From: a bacterium | Lineage (GTDB): Bacteria > JAJVIF01 > JAGGVT01 | Assembly (NCBI GenBank): GCA_021157815.1 | Contig: JAGGVT010000173.1 | Span: 1 to 31,399 of the forward strand | Direction of reading: 5' to 3' | Length of the DNA: 31,399 nucleotides | Shown here: positions 7,953 to 15,424 of the stretch, one piece after another | Numbering within the stretch: the first letter of the stretch is position 1 | How the letters are laid out: each line of letters starts with the position of its first letter | Notes under the pieces: model-generated | The model's database searches: none | The model's input: only the letters and a program-made list of their open reading frames with translations | Told to the model about the DNA's origin: nothing | Made by a program: the position numbers and the translations under genes

Positions 7953-9130
7953 AAAATTCCGCTCCGGTATTAATACAACTTGCGGATATGCTCGCCGAAA
8001 GGCTTGGTTATGTACGCAAGGACACAATTCCACTGATGATGAGTGGAAATCACATTTTGGGTTCGCCGATTGTGCCATGGGCTGAGAATCGCACGCCACC
8101 GGAGGAACTTCGCGCGCTTGCAAGGCGCTGCGAAACATTAAGGGCGGTTATCAGCATTATCAAGGAAAGCGTGGCGTCGGTCCCGTTCAGGCTTGGCTTG
8201 AATTCGGATTCGGTATCAGGAAACAAGGCGCTTGAGCGTGCCGCATTAATCCTGTCCGATCCGAATGAACACAAGGAATCACTTCGGGATTTAATCCGCA
8301 GGCTCATGGAGGATCTTCTAATCCTTGATTCCGGCGCTTTTGAAATTCGAAAAGCGTTCGATGGTTTGCCGAGATATATCAACTGGATTCCCGGCGACAC
8401 AATCAGGCTTGCGATGCCCGAAACGCCGGGCACCGCTCCATCGCCGGCATATTTCAAAGTGCACATGAACACAATCACGGCGGAATATGAGCAGGATGAA
8501 CTGGTCTATTTCGCGCGCGACAAACAGCCGTCGGGATATGGCCTTTCGCCGGTCGATGTTTTAAAGGATGCCTGTGAAGCGGTTATAAAGGGGCAGACAT
8601 ACAATCGGGATTATTTCGACCACGGGACAATGGTTGACGGCATCCTTAATCTGCCGGAACTTCACGATGAGGAACTGCGAAACTTTCGCGCATACTGGAA
8701 CGCGATGATTAAAGGCAAGAAGCATGTGTTCGCGATGACTAACGCGCGAAAAGCGAACTGGCTGCCCCTGCGGCAGACTAACAAGGACATGGAATTCCAT
8801 CAGCATCTGCTGTGGCTGACACGTTTAATCTGCATGATTTACAGAATCTCGCCGCAGGAGATTGGAATCACTCACGATGTCAACCGTGCGACTGCTGTTG
8901 TCATGGATAGAAACACGATACGGCGATGCATTCGTCCCTGGCTTGGGCTGATAAAGGAGCGCCTGGATGAGGAGATATTCCATAAAATCCATCCAGACAT
9001 CGAGCTGATCTGGCTTGGAATCGACAGGGAGGATGCTCTGACCGAGGCGCGGATATTCCAGATTGCTACAGGCGGTCAGGCATGGATGGATCCGGACGAG
9101 GTTCGCCGTGAATTGGGGTTAAAGGGTTAG
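7949..9130 (+). CDS. Phage portal protein (HK97-like)
   Basis: A 393-residue portal, the dodecameric ring through which DNA enters and leaves the capsid. The order VISIIKESVASVPFRL (early helix and linker), LIRRLMEDLLILDSGAFEI, the YFARDKQPSGYGLSPVDVLKDA region and the downstream PQEIGITHDVNRATAVVMDR match HK97-type portals. The start is a TTG overlapping the terminase TGA (TTGA), with AGGCGGTG upstream; the next ATG (7985) would lose the N-terminal helix. The length is typical. Its stop codon leads straight into an 8-bp tandem repeat array. Confidence 0.92.
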   Translation: MKNSAPVLIQLADMLAERLGYVRKDTIPLMMSGNHILGSPIVPWAENRTPPEELRALARRCETLRAVISIIKESVASVPFRLGLNSDSVSGNKALERAALILSDPNEHKESLRDLIRRLMEDLLILDSGAFEIRKAFDGLPRYINWIPGDTIRLAMPETPGTAPSPAYFKVHMNTITAEYEQDELVYFARDKQPSGYGLSPVDVLKDACEAVIKGQTYNRDYFDHGTMVDGILNLPELHDEELRNFRAYWNAMIKGKKHVFAMTNARKANWLPLRQTNKDMEFHQHLLWLTRLICMIYRISPQEIGITHDVNRATAVVMDRNTIRRCIRPWLGLIKERLDEEIFHKIHPDIELIWLGIDREDALTEARIFQIATGGQAWMDPDEVRRELGLKG

Positions 9131-9440
9131 TAAGTAAGTTAGCAGGTTAGCAGGTTAGTAAGTTAGCAGGTTAGTAAGTTAAAAGCAAAAACAATAACAC
9201 TATGCTTTAGCGTGGTGCGGCATATAACACAGTTAGTAGGTTAGTAAGTTAGCAAGTTAGCAGGTTAGTAAGTTAGTAAGTTAAAAGCAATAACACTATG
9301 CTTTAGCGTGGTGCGGCATATAACACAGTTAGTAGGTTAGAAGGTTAGTAAGTTAGCAGGTTAGTAAGTTAGCAGGTTAGTAAGTTAGCAGGTTAGTAAG
9401 TTAGTAAGTTAAAAGCAATAACACCACGCTTTAGAGCGTG
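9126..9440 (+). repeat. 8-bp tandem repeat array 1 with nested 53-bp unit
   Basis: Starting at the portal stop codon, the sequence is built from units GTTAGCAG and GTTAGTAA. A 53-bp segment (CAATAACACTATGC... to AGTAGGTTAG) occurs identically at 9192-9244 and 9288-9340, 96 bp apart (12 unit lengths). A diverged third copy starts at 9416 and includes the hairpin CACGCT-TTAG-AGCGTG. A related CTTTAACATGGTGCGG sits at ~9629, possibly the source of the inserted segment. The 546-bp gap 9131-9676 has no convincing gene. Confidence 0.95.
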
Positions 9441-9488
9441 TCAGGAAAGCATAATGATTTTCAAACATGCCATTTTCATGATAGCTTT

Positions 9489-9536
9489 CGGGTGCCGCCC
9501 ACACATCACGTCTTTTTGTGATTTGTGGGTGAAATG
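9489..9536. repeat. 48-bp palindromic repeat, copy B (inverted)
   Basis: Exact reverse complement of 5274-5321, giving inverted copies 4.2 kb apart that flank the operon promoter, the zinc-ribbon gene, both terminase genes and the portal gene. Confidence 0.88.
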
Positions 9537-9555
9537 CGTAACTCGCAACATGTCA

Positions 9556-9582
9556 CCCATAAAGCCGAGACGGCTGTATGGG
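9556..9582. repeat. Hairpin beside copy B
   Basis: CCCATAAAGCCG and CGGCTGTATGGG pair with one mismatch around an AGA loop. No T-tract follows. It lies 20 bp after the 48-bp repeat, and the GTCACCCATA at its left edge resembles the repeat's TTCACCCACA, so the two may belong to one element family. Confidence 0.7.
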
Positions 9583-9676
9583 CGGTCCCCAACATTTAAA
9601 ATCAGATTGGCGCCTTTCCCTACACACTCTTTAACATGGTGCGGTAAAAAACATAAAACAAAAGGAGAAAACACGA

Positions 9677-10576
9677 ATGAATAATTCCGAGAAAAACGTC
9701 TTTAAAATCTTCACAGGCACGATTGACGCATGGACTGTGAAGAAAGGCGAATCTGAACAACGAAAACTACGCGGTATCGCGAGCGGAACATCGCTTGATG
9801 CCGAGGGCGACCGCATGAGCGAAAGCGCGCTTCGGTCGATGGAGAAACAGATTGTCGGCCTGACTCTCCACAAGGATCACGTATTCAACGTGGACAACAC
9901 AATCGGCCATTTTGTAAACGCGAAAGTTCTGTCATCCCCTGGCGGCGATGTTCGCGAACTGTGGGTTGAAGCGGAGCTTGAACCGTTTGATGTCAACCCC
10001 GACTCCAAACGGATTTTCGAGAAAATCAAAAGCGGTACTCGACTGGGTTTCAGCGTCGCTGGAATCCTGAGGGAATGGGAGAGGATTGAATCGAAAAATG
10101 GAAACGAAAGATTCCTGATAACCGATATCGAACTTCTCTCTGTCGATTTGGTGACCATCCCCGCGTATCGAGCATCCCAGGGCAGCCTTAGCGCTGTTCA
10201 GGAGGGGAAATCCGCAGGCTTGTCGAAGAGGGATGTCTATGTCTGCAAGCAGATTGGCAATGTTATTCGCGAGATTGAATCTGAAAAAACTGAGATTCAA
10301 AACGAAACGGATGTGATTGCGGATGTCGATTCAAGGCTCGCCGCGCTTGAGCAAAAGATTATGGAACTTGAGAAAGCGGTTATGAAGGGTGTTGACAGAG
10401 CTGACTCACCCGATGTTGATTTGACAAAACTGGTTGAACGTATCGAACGTATTGAATCCGCGGTGGTCGAGCCGCCGAAATCGAAAGGACTGATGGTTCT
10501 CCCGGATGGCGGCATTATGACTGAGGCGGATGATATCGAGGCATTCGAGAAAAGCGGGGGTGGGTTTGTAGGTTAG
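9677..10576 (+). CDS. HK97-type prohead protease with C-terminal coiled coil
   Basis: A 299-residue protein. Residues ~20-175 match the U35 prohead protease: LRGIASGTSLDAEGDRM, the catalytic histidine in LTLHKDH (H65 or H68) and the catalytic serine in RLGFSVAG (S126), then VDLVTIPAY. Residues ~195-270 are charged and heptad-like (RLAALEQKIMELEKAVMKG), resembling the delta or scaffold segment that guides capsid assembly. The protease may therefore also act as scaffold. An AAAGGAG lies ~10 nt before the ATG. It sits directly before the capsid gene as expected. Its last codons (GGTTAG) are the first unit of array 2. Confidence 0.92.
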   Translation: MNNSEKNVFKIFTGTIDAWTVKKGESEQRKLRGIASGTSLDAEGDRMSESALRSMEKQIVGLTLHKDHVFNVDNTIGHFVNAKVLSSPGGDVRELWVEAELEPFDVNPDSKRIFEKIKSGTRLGFSVAGILREWERIESKNGNERFLITDIELLSVDLVTIPAYRASQGSLSAVQEGKSAGLSKRDVYVCKQIGNVIREIESEKTEIQNETDVIADVDSRLAALEQKIMELEKAVMKGVDRADSPDVDLTKLVERIERIESAVVEPPKSKGLMVLPDGGIMTEADDIEAFEKSGGGFVG

Positions 10577-10760
10577 CAAGTTAGAAAGTTAGAAAGTTAG
10601 TAAGTTAGAAAGTTAGAAAATTAGAAAGTTAGCAGGTTAGAAAGTTAGTAAGTTAGAAAGTTAGCAAGTTAGCAAGTTAGAAAGTTAGAAAGTTAGTAAG
10701 TTAGTAAGTTAGAAAGTTAGAAAATTAGAAAGTTAGAAAATTAGAAAGTTAGCAGGTTAG
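10571..10760 (+). repeat. 8-bp tandem repeat array 2
   Basis: About 190 bp made of GTTAGAAA with GTTAGTAA, GTTAGCAA and GTTAGCAG variants. It begins inside the last codons of the protease gene and ends 48 bp before the capsid ATG. The dominant variant differs from array 1. Confidence 0.95.
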
Positions 10761-10807
10761 GCATAAACAATCGTAGGAAAAATAATACAAAACCAAAGGA
10801 GGTTTTT

Positions 10808-11950
10808 ATGACTGAAACAATTAATGAACATGATGTTGAGGATATTGCGCAGATGTCCGAGGATGACGTTGAAAAGGGCGTTTGCGTGAAGCGATCATTC
10901 ACTCTGTATCAGGGAGGGAAATATGCAGGCGATACTCGTTACCTCAACGAATATCTCGAAAACGGTTTTTCACGAAAACGGTTCTGCGATATTAACAACC
11001 TTGATTTCGAGAAACTCGCGTTTTTCGCGATGCGACCATCAATCGCAAAATCAGGATTGAGTTCAAGCGAGGCTGAAAAGCTGATGCAGGATATGCTTAT
11101 CCTCGGCGCGGCTGAACTCATCCTCAACGAATCGCCTGAACTCGGGCTTTTGCCAGTGTTGCCATCGACCGGCAAGACTGTCCAGTGGCGCATGCGTGAT
11201 GTTTTGCCTGTTGCGGACACTATCGAAACCAACAATGACATGGTGGACAACGATTCAACTTTCACAGAGGAATCGAACAACATCGCGAAATTCTACAGCC
11301 AGGTTTCGATTGACAACATGGACATCGACGCCGCGCTGAGCCGCAATAATCTGCTGGCGGTCGAGCAGGCTGGTGCGATTCGCGCGATGGCTGCAGCGTT
11401 TTCGAATGACCTTTATCTAGGCGACCACAACACAAACGCGGATGAATTCGATGGCCTTGACATTCTGATTCCGGGTTCTCAGGAAATTGGAATTGATACC
11501 AACGGCGCGGAAATCAGCGCGAGTAATATCCACAAGCTCGATGAGGCAATCGACCTGGTTAGAGGCGGTGAACCAACCGTAATGATCATGAGGAGACGGG
11601 TCCGAAGGGCGTTGAATAAAATTCTTCGAAGCGATTTCGGCTGGTCAACGGTTTCGGAAAACGCTGCGTTCGGGCATCGTATCGGATTCTATGACGGCAT
11701 CCCAATCAGGATTAACGACAACTATCCGGTCAATGAAACTCTCGGCACTGGAACCGACCTGACATCCATCTGGATACTCAGGCTTGGCCTTGACGGGCTG
11801 TTCCGCGCGAGTCTCGGCGGCGATGTCAAAACCTATTTCTGGCCATCACTCGAAAGTCGGGACGCGGTCAGATTCAGAATGATCATGCAGACTTGCCCAA
11901 TCACGTGGACATCTCTCTGCTGCGCAAGGCTTAAGGGCATTGATGCTTAG
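10808..11950 (+). CDS. HK97-fold major capsid protein
   Basis: A 380-residue protein in the capsid position directly after the protease, with a strong AAAGGAGG 7 nt before the ATG. After a charged N-terminal segment (residues ~1-75, possibly removed by the protease), the sequence follows capsid logic: E-loop-like GLLPVLPSTGKTVQWRMRD (~120), a long helix with AGAIRAMAAAFSNDLYLGDH (~190), DEFDGLDIL (~215), the P-domain segment PTVMIMRRRVRRALNKIL (~260), FYDGIPIRINDNYP (~300) and C-terminal A-domain strands. No frameshift or truncation is visible. Identification is by order of conserved segments and position. Confidence 0.85.
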   Translation: MTETINEHDVEDIAQMSEDDVEKGVCVKRSFTLYQGGKYAGDTRYLNEYLENGFSRKRFCDINNLDFEKLAFFAMRPSIAKSGLSSSEAEKLMQDMLILGAAELILNESPELGLLPVLPSTGKTVQWRMRDVLPVADTIETNNDMVDNDSTFTEESNNIAKFYSQVSIDNMDIDAALSRNNLLAVEQAGAIRAMAAAFSNDLYLGDHNTNADEFDGLDILIPGSQEIGIDTNGAEISASNIHKLDEAIDLVRGGEPTVMIMRRRVRRALNKILRSDFGWSTVSENAAFGHRIGFYDGIPIRINDNYPVNETLGTGTDLTSIWILRLGLDGLFRASLGGDVKTYFWPSLESRDAVRFRMIMQTCPITWTSLCCARLKGIDA

Positions 11951-12031
11951 AAGGTTAGAAGGTTAGCAGGTTAGCAAGTTAGCAGGTTAGCAAGTTAGCA
12001 GGTTAGCAGGTTAGCAGGTTAGCAAGTAAGT
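11946..12031 (+). repeat. 8-bp tandem repeat array 3
   Basis: About 85 bp of GTTAGCAG and GTTAGCAA units starting at the capsid stop codon. It is the third such array after a head gene. Confidence 0.92.
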
Positions 12032-12040
12032 AAAATGTAG

Positions 12041-12126
12041 CCCGGGAATCCATTTCCCGGGAACCTGTAGCCCGGCATGCCGTTTTAGACAACATAAATC
12101 GATTAGACAGGATTGTCAGGCATGCC
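12041..12126. repeat. Palindromic repeats after capsid gene
   Basis: CCCGGGA and TCCCGGG form a hairpin at 12041-12061, and the palindrome GGCATGCC occurs at 12074 and again at 12119. A similar GGCATGCCGGGG is found at ~22985 in the host flank. The rest of the gap to 12206 includes a CTTCGACAGGCTCAGTAC segment, an imperfect repeat-like sequence; no gene is seen. Confidence 0.6.
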
Positions 12127-12206
12127 GGGGAATTTTAACACGGTACTTCGACAGGCTCAGTACAAAGAGTCTTTTGCCGGGAAACAAATTATAAAAAGGA
12201 GATAAA

Positions 12207-12794
12207 ATGAGCTTATATGCAAGCGTAGGTGATGTTCGAATGAGGGGACTGCCTGAACCAAACCCATTGGATGGCGAGATTATGGCCGCTCTTTATATGT
12301 CGAAGGAAATAATCGACAAATGGTGCCGGCAGGTTTTTATAAAACAGAATCCGGCTGATGTAATCATTGATGGCAACGGCGGTGACAGAATTGTCTTCTG
12401 TGTCAAACTCAGGGAGATATACACGCTGACAATCGATGGCAATTCGATTCCGATGGAAAGTGTCGTGCATTATATTGACAGTTCCATTGGCGAGATTGGT
12501 CTGAAGGACGGATATCGATTTAATCGCGGGAAAAAAAACGTTGTTTTAAACTGCAGCACCGGATTTGAGGCTGTACCGTTCGCGATAGGTGAAGCGTCCG
12601 CCCATATTACCGCATTAATCCTGACAAAGCAGTATTTTGCAGGCAAGCCGTTCATCATTGAAAACAAAGCCGAACATCTTCTCGACTACTCTAAAACGTC
12701 ATTCGACGCCTCGGATATCGAGGGATTCATCGAGCAGGACACATATCTGCTCGGGCTTTTAAAACCATATCGAATCAAAGGGGATGGTGTCTGA
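12207..12794 (+). CDS. Head-tail connector (gp6-like adaptor)
   Basis: A 195-residue protein. It opens with a helical pattern typical of adaptor proteins (residues ~1-45: EIMAALYMSKEIIDKWCRQVF), then an inserted beta region (~46-120, VIIDGNGGDRIVFCVKLREIYTLTIDG) and a return to helices (AIGEASAHITALILTKQYF, ~125-150). This layout is characteristic of HK97 gp6-type connectors that sit under the portal. AAGGAG lies 8 nt before the ATG. Its TGA overlaps the next ATG, so translation is probably coupled. Confidence 0.82.
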   Translation: MSLYASVGDVRMRGLPEPNPLDGEIMAALYMSKEIIDKWCRQVFIKQNPADVIIDGNGGDRIVFCVKLREIYTLTIDGNSIPMESVVHYIDSSIGEIGLKDGYRFNRGKKNVVLNCSTGFEAVPFAIGEASAHITALILTKQYFAGKPFIIENKAEHLLDYSKTSFDASDIEGFIEQDTYLLGLLKPYRIKGDGV

Positions 12795-13132
12795 TGATGA
12801 AATTATTCACGCAGTCAGCGAAGATATTCAATCGTGTGTTCACCCCTGATAATGCGGGAGGGGAGACGGCCGATTTTATCGAAGCGGATAATGTCTGGCG
12901 TGTCAGGATTACACCGATGCGTGGTGAGTACGCTGAAAATGCGCCTGGACGGGAGTATCCCGAACGAATCAGGCTTGTCGGTGAAATACGCGACGATCTG
13001 AAAAGATGCGACAGAATCGAATTCAACGATAAACACTGGGAATTGATAAGTTTGCTTAAAGTGGATGGCGTTGGAAGCATCCCGGATTATTTCAGGGCTG
13101 AAGCGATTCTTGTCCCGGATATGGAGGTATAA
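12794..13132 (+). CDS. Head closure / head-tail joining protein
   Basis: A 112-residue beta-rich protein starting in the TGATG overlap with the connector. The pattern NVWRVRITPMRGEY...RLVGEIRDDLKRCDRIEFNDKHWELISL resembles the small head-tail joining (stopper) family, where the sequence describing the 'required field' strand pair (IEFNDKHWEL) is typical. It should seal the packaged head before tail docking. Size and position both fit. Assignment is by pattern and synteny. Confidence 0.72.
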   Translation: MMKLFTQSAKIFNRVFTPDNAGGETADFIEADNVWRVRITPMRGEYAENAPGREYPERIRLVGEIRDDLKRCDRIEFNDKHWELISLLKVDGVGSIPDYFRAEAILVPDMEV

Positions 13133-13135
13133 AGC

Positions 13136-13534
13136 ATGACTGAGGTAATCCAGGCAATTTATGAAGCGCTTTCAACCCACAGCAATTTGCTCGAACTTGT
13201 GAACGAGGATTGCATTCGCCGCGGATGGCAGGAGCCTGTTAATCCGCCAAGCATCCGCTTTTTCAACGCAGGAATGAAACCAGCGGGTGATGATTCCAAT
13301 CGCCATGGGACAGTCGAGGAAATATTCGTTGTCGCGATACTCGCTGATGACGATCTGATAATCGAACAGATTGCGGTAGATGTCATCGACGCGATGCAGG
13401 TCGAATCGCTGCAGCATGATTCGGTGATTTTCCATAACTGTTTTTTCAGCGGCGATGGTCGCGGGACTTTCTTTGACCCGCTTCGGAAGATACACAGGCG
13501 CGACATTTCATTCACGCTGATTTATTCGATGTAG
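13136..13534 (+). CDS. Tail completion / tail terminator protein
   Basis: A 132-residue protein three bases after the head-closure gene, with GGAGG ~9 nt before the ATG. It begins with a helix (VIQAIYEALSTHSNLLELV), then PPSIRFF, a strand (EEIFVVAILADDD), a helix (IIEQIAVDVIDAMQ) and C-terminal strands (RRDISFTLIY). This alpha-beta order is that of tail-completion proteins that cap the tail tube and join it to the head. Identification rests on fold pattern, length and synteny. Confidence 0.68.
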   Translation: MTEVIQAIYEALSTHSNLLELVNEDCIRRGWQEPVNPPSIRFFNAGMKPAGDDSNRHGTVEEIFVVAILADDDLIIEQIAVDVIDAMQVESLQHDSVIFHNCFFSGDGRGTFFDPLRKIHRRDISFTLIYSM

Positions 13535-13544
13535 GGGATGTTGT

Positions 13545-13665
13545 TGTGGTGCAGGCATCCTGCCTGCAATCCTGAGTTGCAACTTAAAATGTTAATAGAT
13601 GCAGGCAGGATGCCCGCACCACAAATTAACTGGTCATTCAATCATTTTATTTGGTTCTGAGACAG
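13545..13665 (+). repeat. GCAGGCATCCTGCCTGC element, copy in virion operon
   Basis: A ~120-bp element: an outer stem of TGTGGTGCAGGCATC and GATGCCCGCACCACA, with smaller TGCAGGCA palindromes inside, followed by ACTGGTCATT and ending TTCTGAGACAG. A homologous element in opposite orientation is at about 24075-24198, keeping both the stem and the distal TTCTGAGACAG. It occupies most of the 184-bp gap before the tail tube gene. Confidence 0.85.
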
Positions 13666-13718
13666 TTTCTGCGTTGCGCCCATGCGTTGAATAATAAATA
13701 TTTGAACAAGGAGAAACA

Positions 13719-14339
13719 ATGACTCTTCAAAAGACAATAGAGGAAATAAACAGAAACAAGGAATTGATAACAATATCTCCGGCGGTTGTTAGTGTAAAAC
13801 GCCTCGGCGCGGCAAGCCCTGAATATGTGCAGATTGGGCCTGTAATCGATGGCGTTCATATTGGCTTCAGCAGCGATGTCGAACATTTTTGCGATGATGG
13901 CACAACAGGGCCAATCGGCGCTGTGGTTTACGGCGAATCGGTAACCTTGCGATTTACACTGGCACAGGCGGGAATATTCAATCTCGCGACAGCGCTTAAC
14001 TACAACGATGAGGATTATATTGAAATCACGCAGCCGGTGGAAATTCCACCTGCAGATGGCGATGTTGCTTTCCAACCTGGTGGAAAGCGCGATGCTGAGG
14101 AGTATGAAATCAAAGTGCAAATCATGCTGGCATCGGGGAAGAAAATCCGTGAGTACATATTTTTCAAAGCTGTGCCTGAACCTGATTTCGCGCATGCATA
14201 CACGCGCGACGAAAGGACTGTTTATGAATGCGAGTTCAGTCTGTTGATGGATCAATCCAAACCGGATGGCAAACGTTACTTCTCAGTCAGCGATTATTTC
14301 GACAGCGAACATGGTGTGATTGGCGGGAGTGATTATTAA
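13719..14339 (+). CDS. Major tail tube protein (probable)
   Basis: A 206-residue beta-rich protein with AAGGAG ~9 nt upstream. It has the tube-protein style: VHIGFSSDVEHFCDD (~50), an acidic turn, VTLRFTLAQAGIFNL (~85), an alpha-helix-poor middle and strands IREYIFFKAVP and RTVYECEFSLLMD near the C-terminus. It lies after the tail terminator, the normal position for the tail tube. No sheath gene is present, so the tail, if made, is non-contractile. The call is based on synteny and pattern. Confidence 0.65.
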   Translation: MTLQKTIEEINRNKELITISPAVVSVKRLGAASPEYVQIGPVIDGVHIGFSSDVEHFCDDGTTGPIGAVVYGESVTLRFTLAQAGIFNLATALNYNDEDYIEITQPVEIPPADGDVAFQPGGKRDAEEYEIKVQIMLASGKKIREYIFFKAVPEPDFAHAYTRDERTVYECEFSLLMDQSKPDGKRYFSVSDYFDSEHGVIGGSDY

Positions 14340-14426
14340 TGATTATCGAGAGATAAGCATTAATAATCCCAACCGGAGCGAAGCGAAGTCGAGGGGATAA
14401 TACCTATTAAATAAAGGAGGTGCTTG

Positions 14427-14948
14427 ATGAATGCATTAGTACAGGAAATATTGAAACTACGCGAGGATGTCGAGGAACTGAAACAACTCAATTCCACGGA
14501 TGGCTCAATCTCAAAAAAAGGAAAAGCCGGAAACCGTCTTGAGCACAAGCTGGGGCGGTCATTTTCCCAGTTGATTGGAGGCAGTCCCAGTCGCGCGATT
14601 CGACCGTGGTTGAACGCGCCCGGGATGAAACGAAACCTTGTCCAATGGCTTGGGTTTAGTGAAATGGGATTTGCGTCCGGCTTGATTGGCGGATTGTGGT
14701 CGTTGGGAGTAAGCGCGGTGATGAAAGGAATTTCAAATCTGTTTAAAAGCAATCTCGCGCCGCTGCTGAAGGCGCATGATCCGGAAGCTGTCCATTATGT
14801 CAACGAGGATATACATACGCCGTATTTTAAGCGGTCATACGAAAGTGAATTGATACGAGGTAAAGGCGCAAGGGGAATGATGCGCGGAAATACGTTTTTT
14901 GACGGTTCTCTCGAACGGCAGATTAGAAGAGGGGTGGTCGGATTATGA
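14427..14948 (+). CDS. Short protein in the tape-measure position
   Basis: A 173-residue protein with AGGAGG 6 nt before the ATG (a TTG at 14424 could also open the frame). Residues ~1-25 form a coiled-coil segment (LVQEILKLREDVEELKQL). Residues ~70-110 are hydrophobic and glycine-rich (GFASGLIGGLWSLGVSAVMKGI), resembling a membrane-active or tape-measure-type segment. The C-terminus is basic. A tape measure is expected between tube and distal tail genes, but normal ones have 600 or more residues. This could be a miniature tape measure or a replacement with another role. The stop overlaps the next gene (ATGA). The function is not established. Confidence 0.6.
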   Translation: MNALVQEILKLREDVEELKQLNSTDGSISKKGKAGNRLEHKLGRSFSQLIGGSPSRAIRPWLNAPGMKRNLVQWLGFSEMGFASGLIGGLWSLGVSAVMKGISNLFKSNLAPLLKAHDPEAVHYVNEDIHTPYFKRSYESELIRGKGARGMMRGNTFFDGSLERQIRRGVVGL

Positions 14949-15424
14949 CACCAGTACCGCAAGTACCGGAATCACATTCAATAAAATTCTCATTCTCAGA
15001 GTTGGCGGAATCATTCAGGATATTCGCGCTAATAGAGGCTTTTTCGCCGAGCTCCATGAAGGAGATTCACGACTCAACCGGAAAACCATTTTTCGTCGCA
15101 CTGCAGCGCGGCGGATGGGTTTCCAAAATTGCGATAACTATTCATCGTTCGCAGCAGTCAATTGATCTGCGAACAGCGTTGATAGCGGCGTCCCAAAGCG
15201 GGGAGGAAATACTCGTACGCGATTATGATACCGCGCAGATTTACAAAGCGCACCTTGTGTCAATCGATCCGATGCATCGAACGCGAATCAAATGGAACGA
15301 TGAATATTTCAGATTCGAGATGGCGGTTGTCGGTGAGGGAGTTTTCAATGTGCAGAATGAATCGCAGATAACATGGCGAAATGAAAGCGGCGAATTGACC
15401 CCGGAAAGGGGGTATCCGTACTGA
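14945..15424 (+). CDS. Small tail protein, possibly distal-tail/baseplate
   Basis: A 159-residue protein whose ATG overlaps the previous TGA and whose TGA overlaps the following ATG, so it is tightly coupled to both. It is beta-rich, with a helix-like start (FSELAESFRIFALIEAF) and later strands EEILVRDYDTAQIYKAHLVSID and FRFEMAVVGEGVF. The position between the short tape-measure candidate and the hub is that of a distal tail (Dit-like) or hub-adaptor protein. I do not recognise a specific family motif. Confidence 0.6.
   Translation: MTPVPQVPESHSIKFSFSELAESFRIFALIEAFSPSSMKEIHDSTGKPFFVALQRGGWVSKIAITIHRSQQSIDLRTALIAASQSGEEILVRDYDTAQIYKAHLVSIDPMHRTRIKWNDEYFRFEMAVVGEGVFNVQNESQITWRNESGELTPERGYPY

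Noticed and set aside
9441-9684. 76-aa and 77-aa open frames on both strands between portal and protease
   Set aside because: They run across the two hairpin repeats and into the protease start; composition follows the palindromes, so they are not genes.
9126-12031. CRISPR-like array
   Set aside because: The repeats are 8-bp tandem units without unique spacers, and no cas gene is present.
13647-14255. 202-aa minus-strand open frame opposite the tail tube gene
   Set aside because: It is a shadow of the well-supported plus-strand gene with its ribosome site; the translated sequence looks random.
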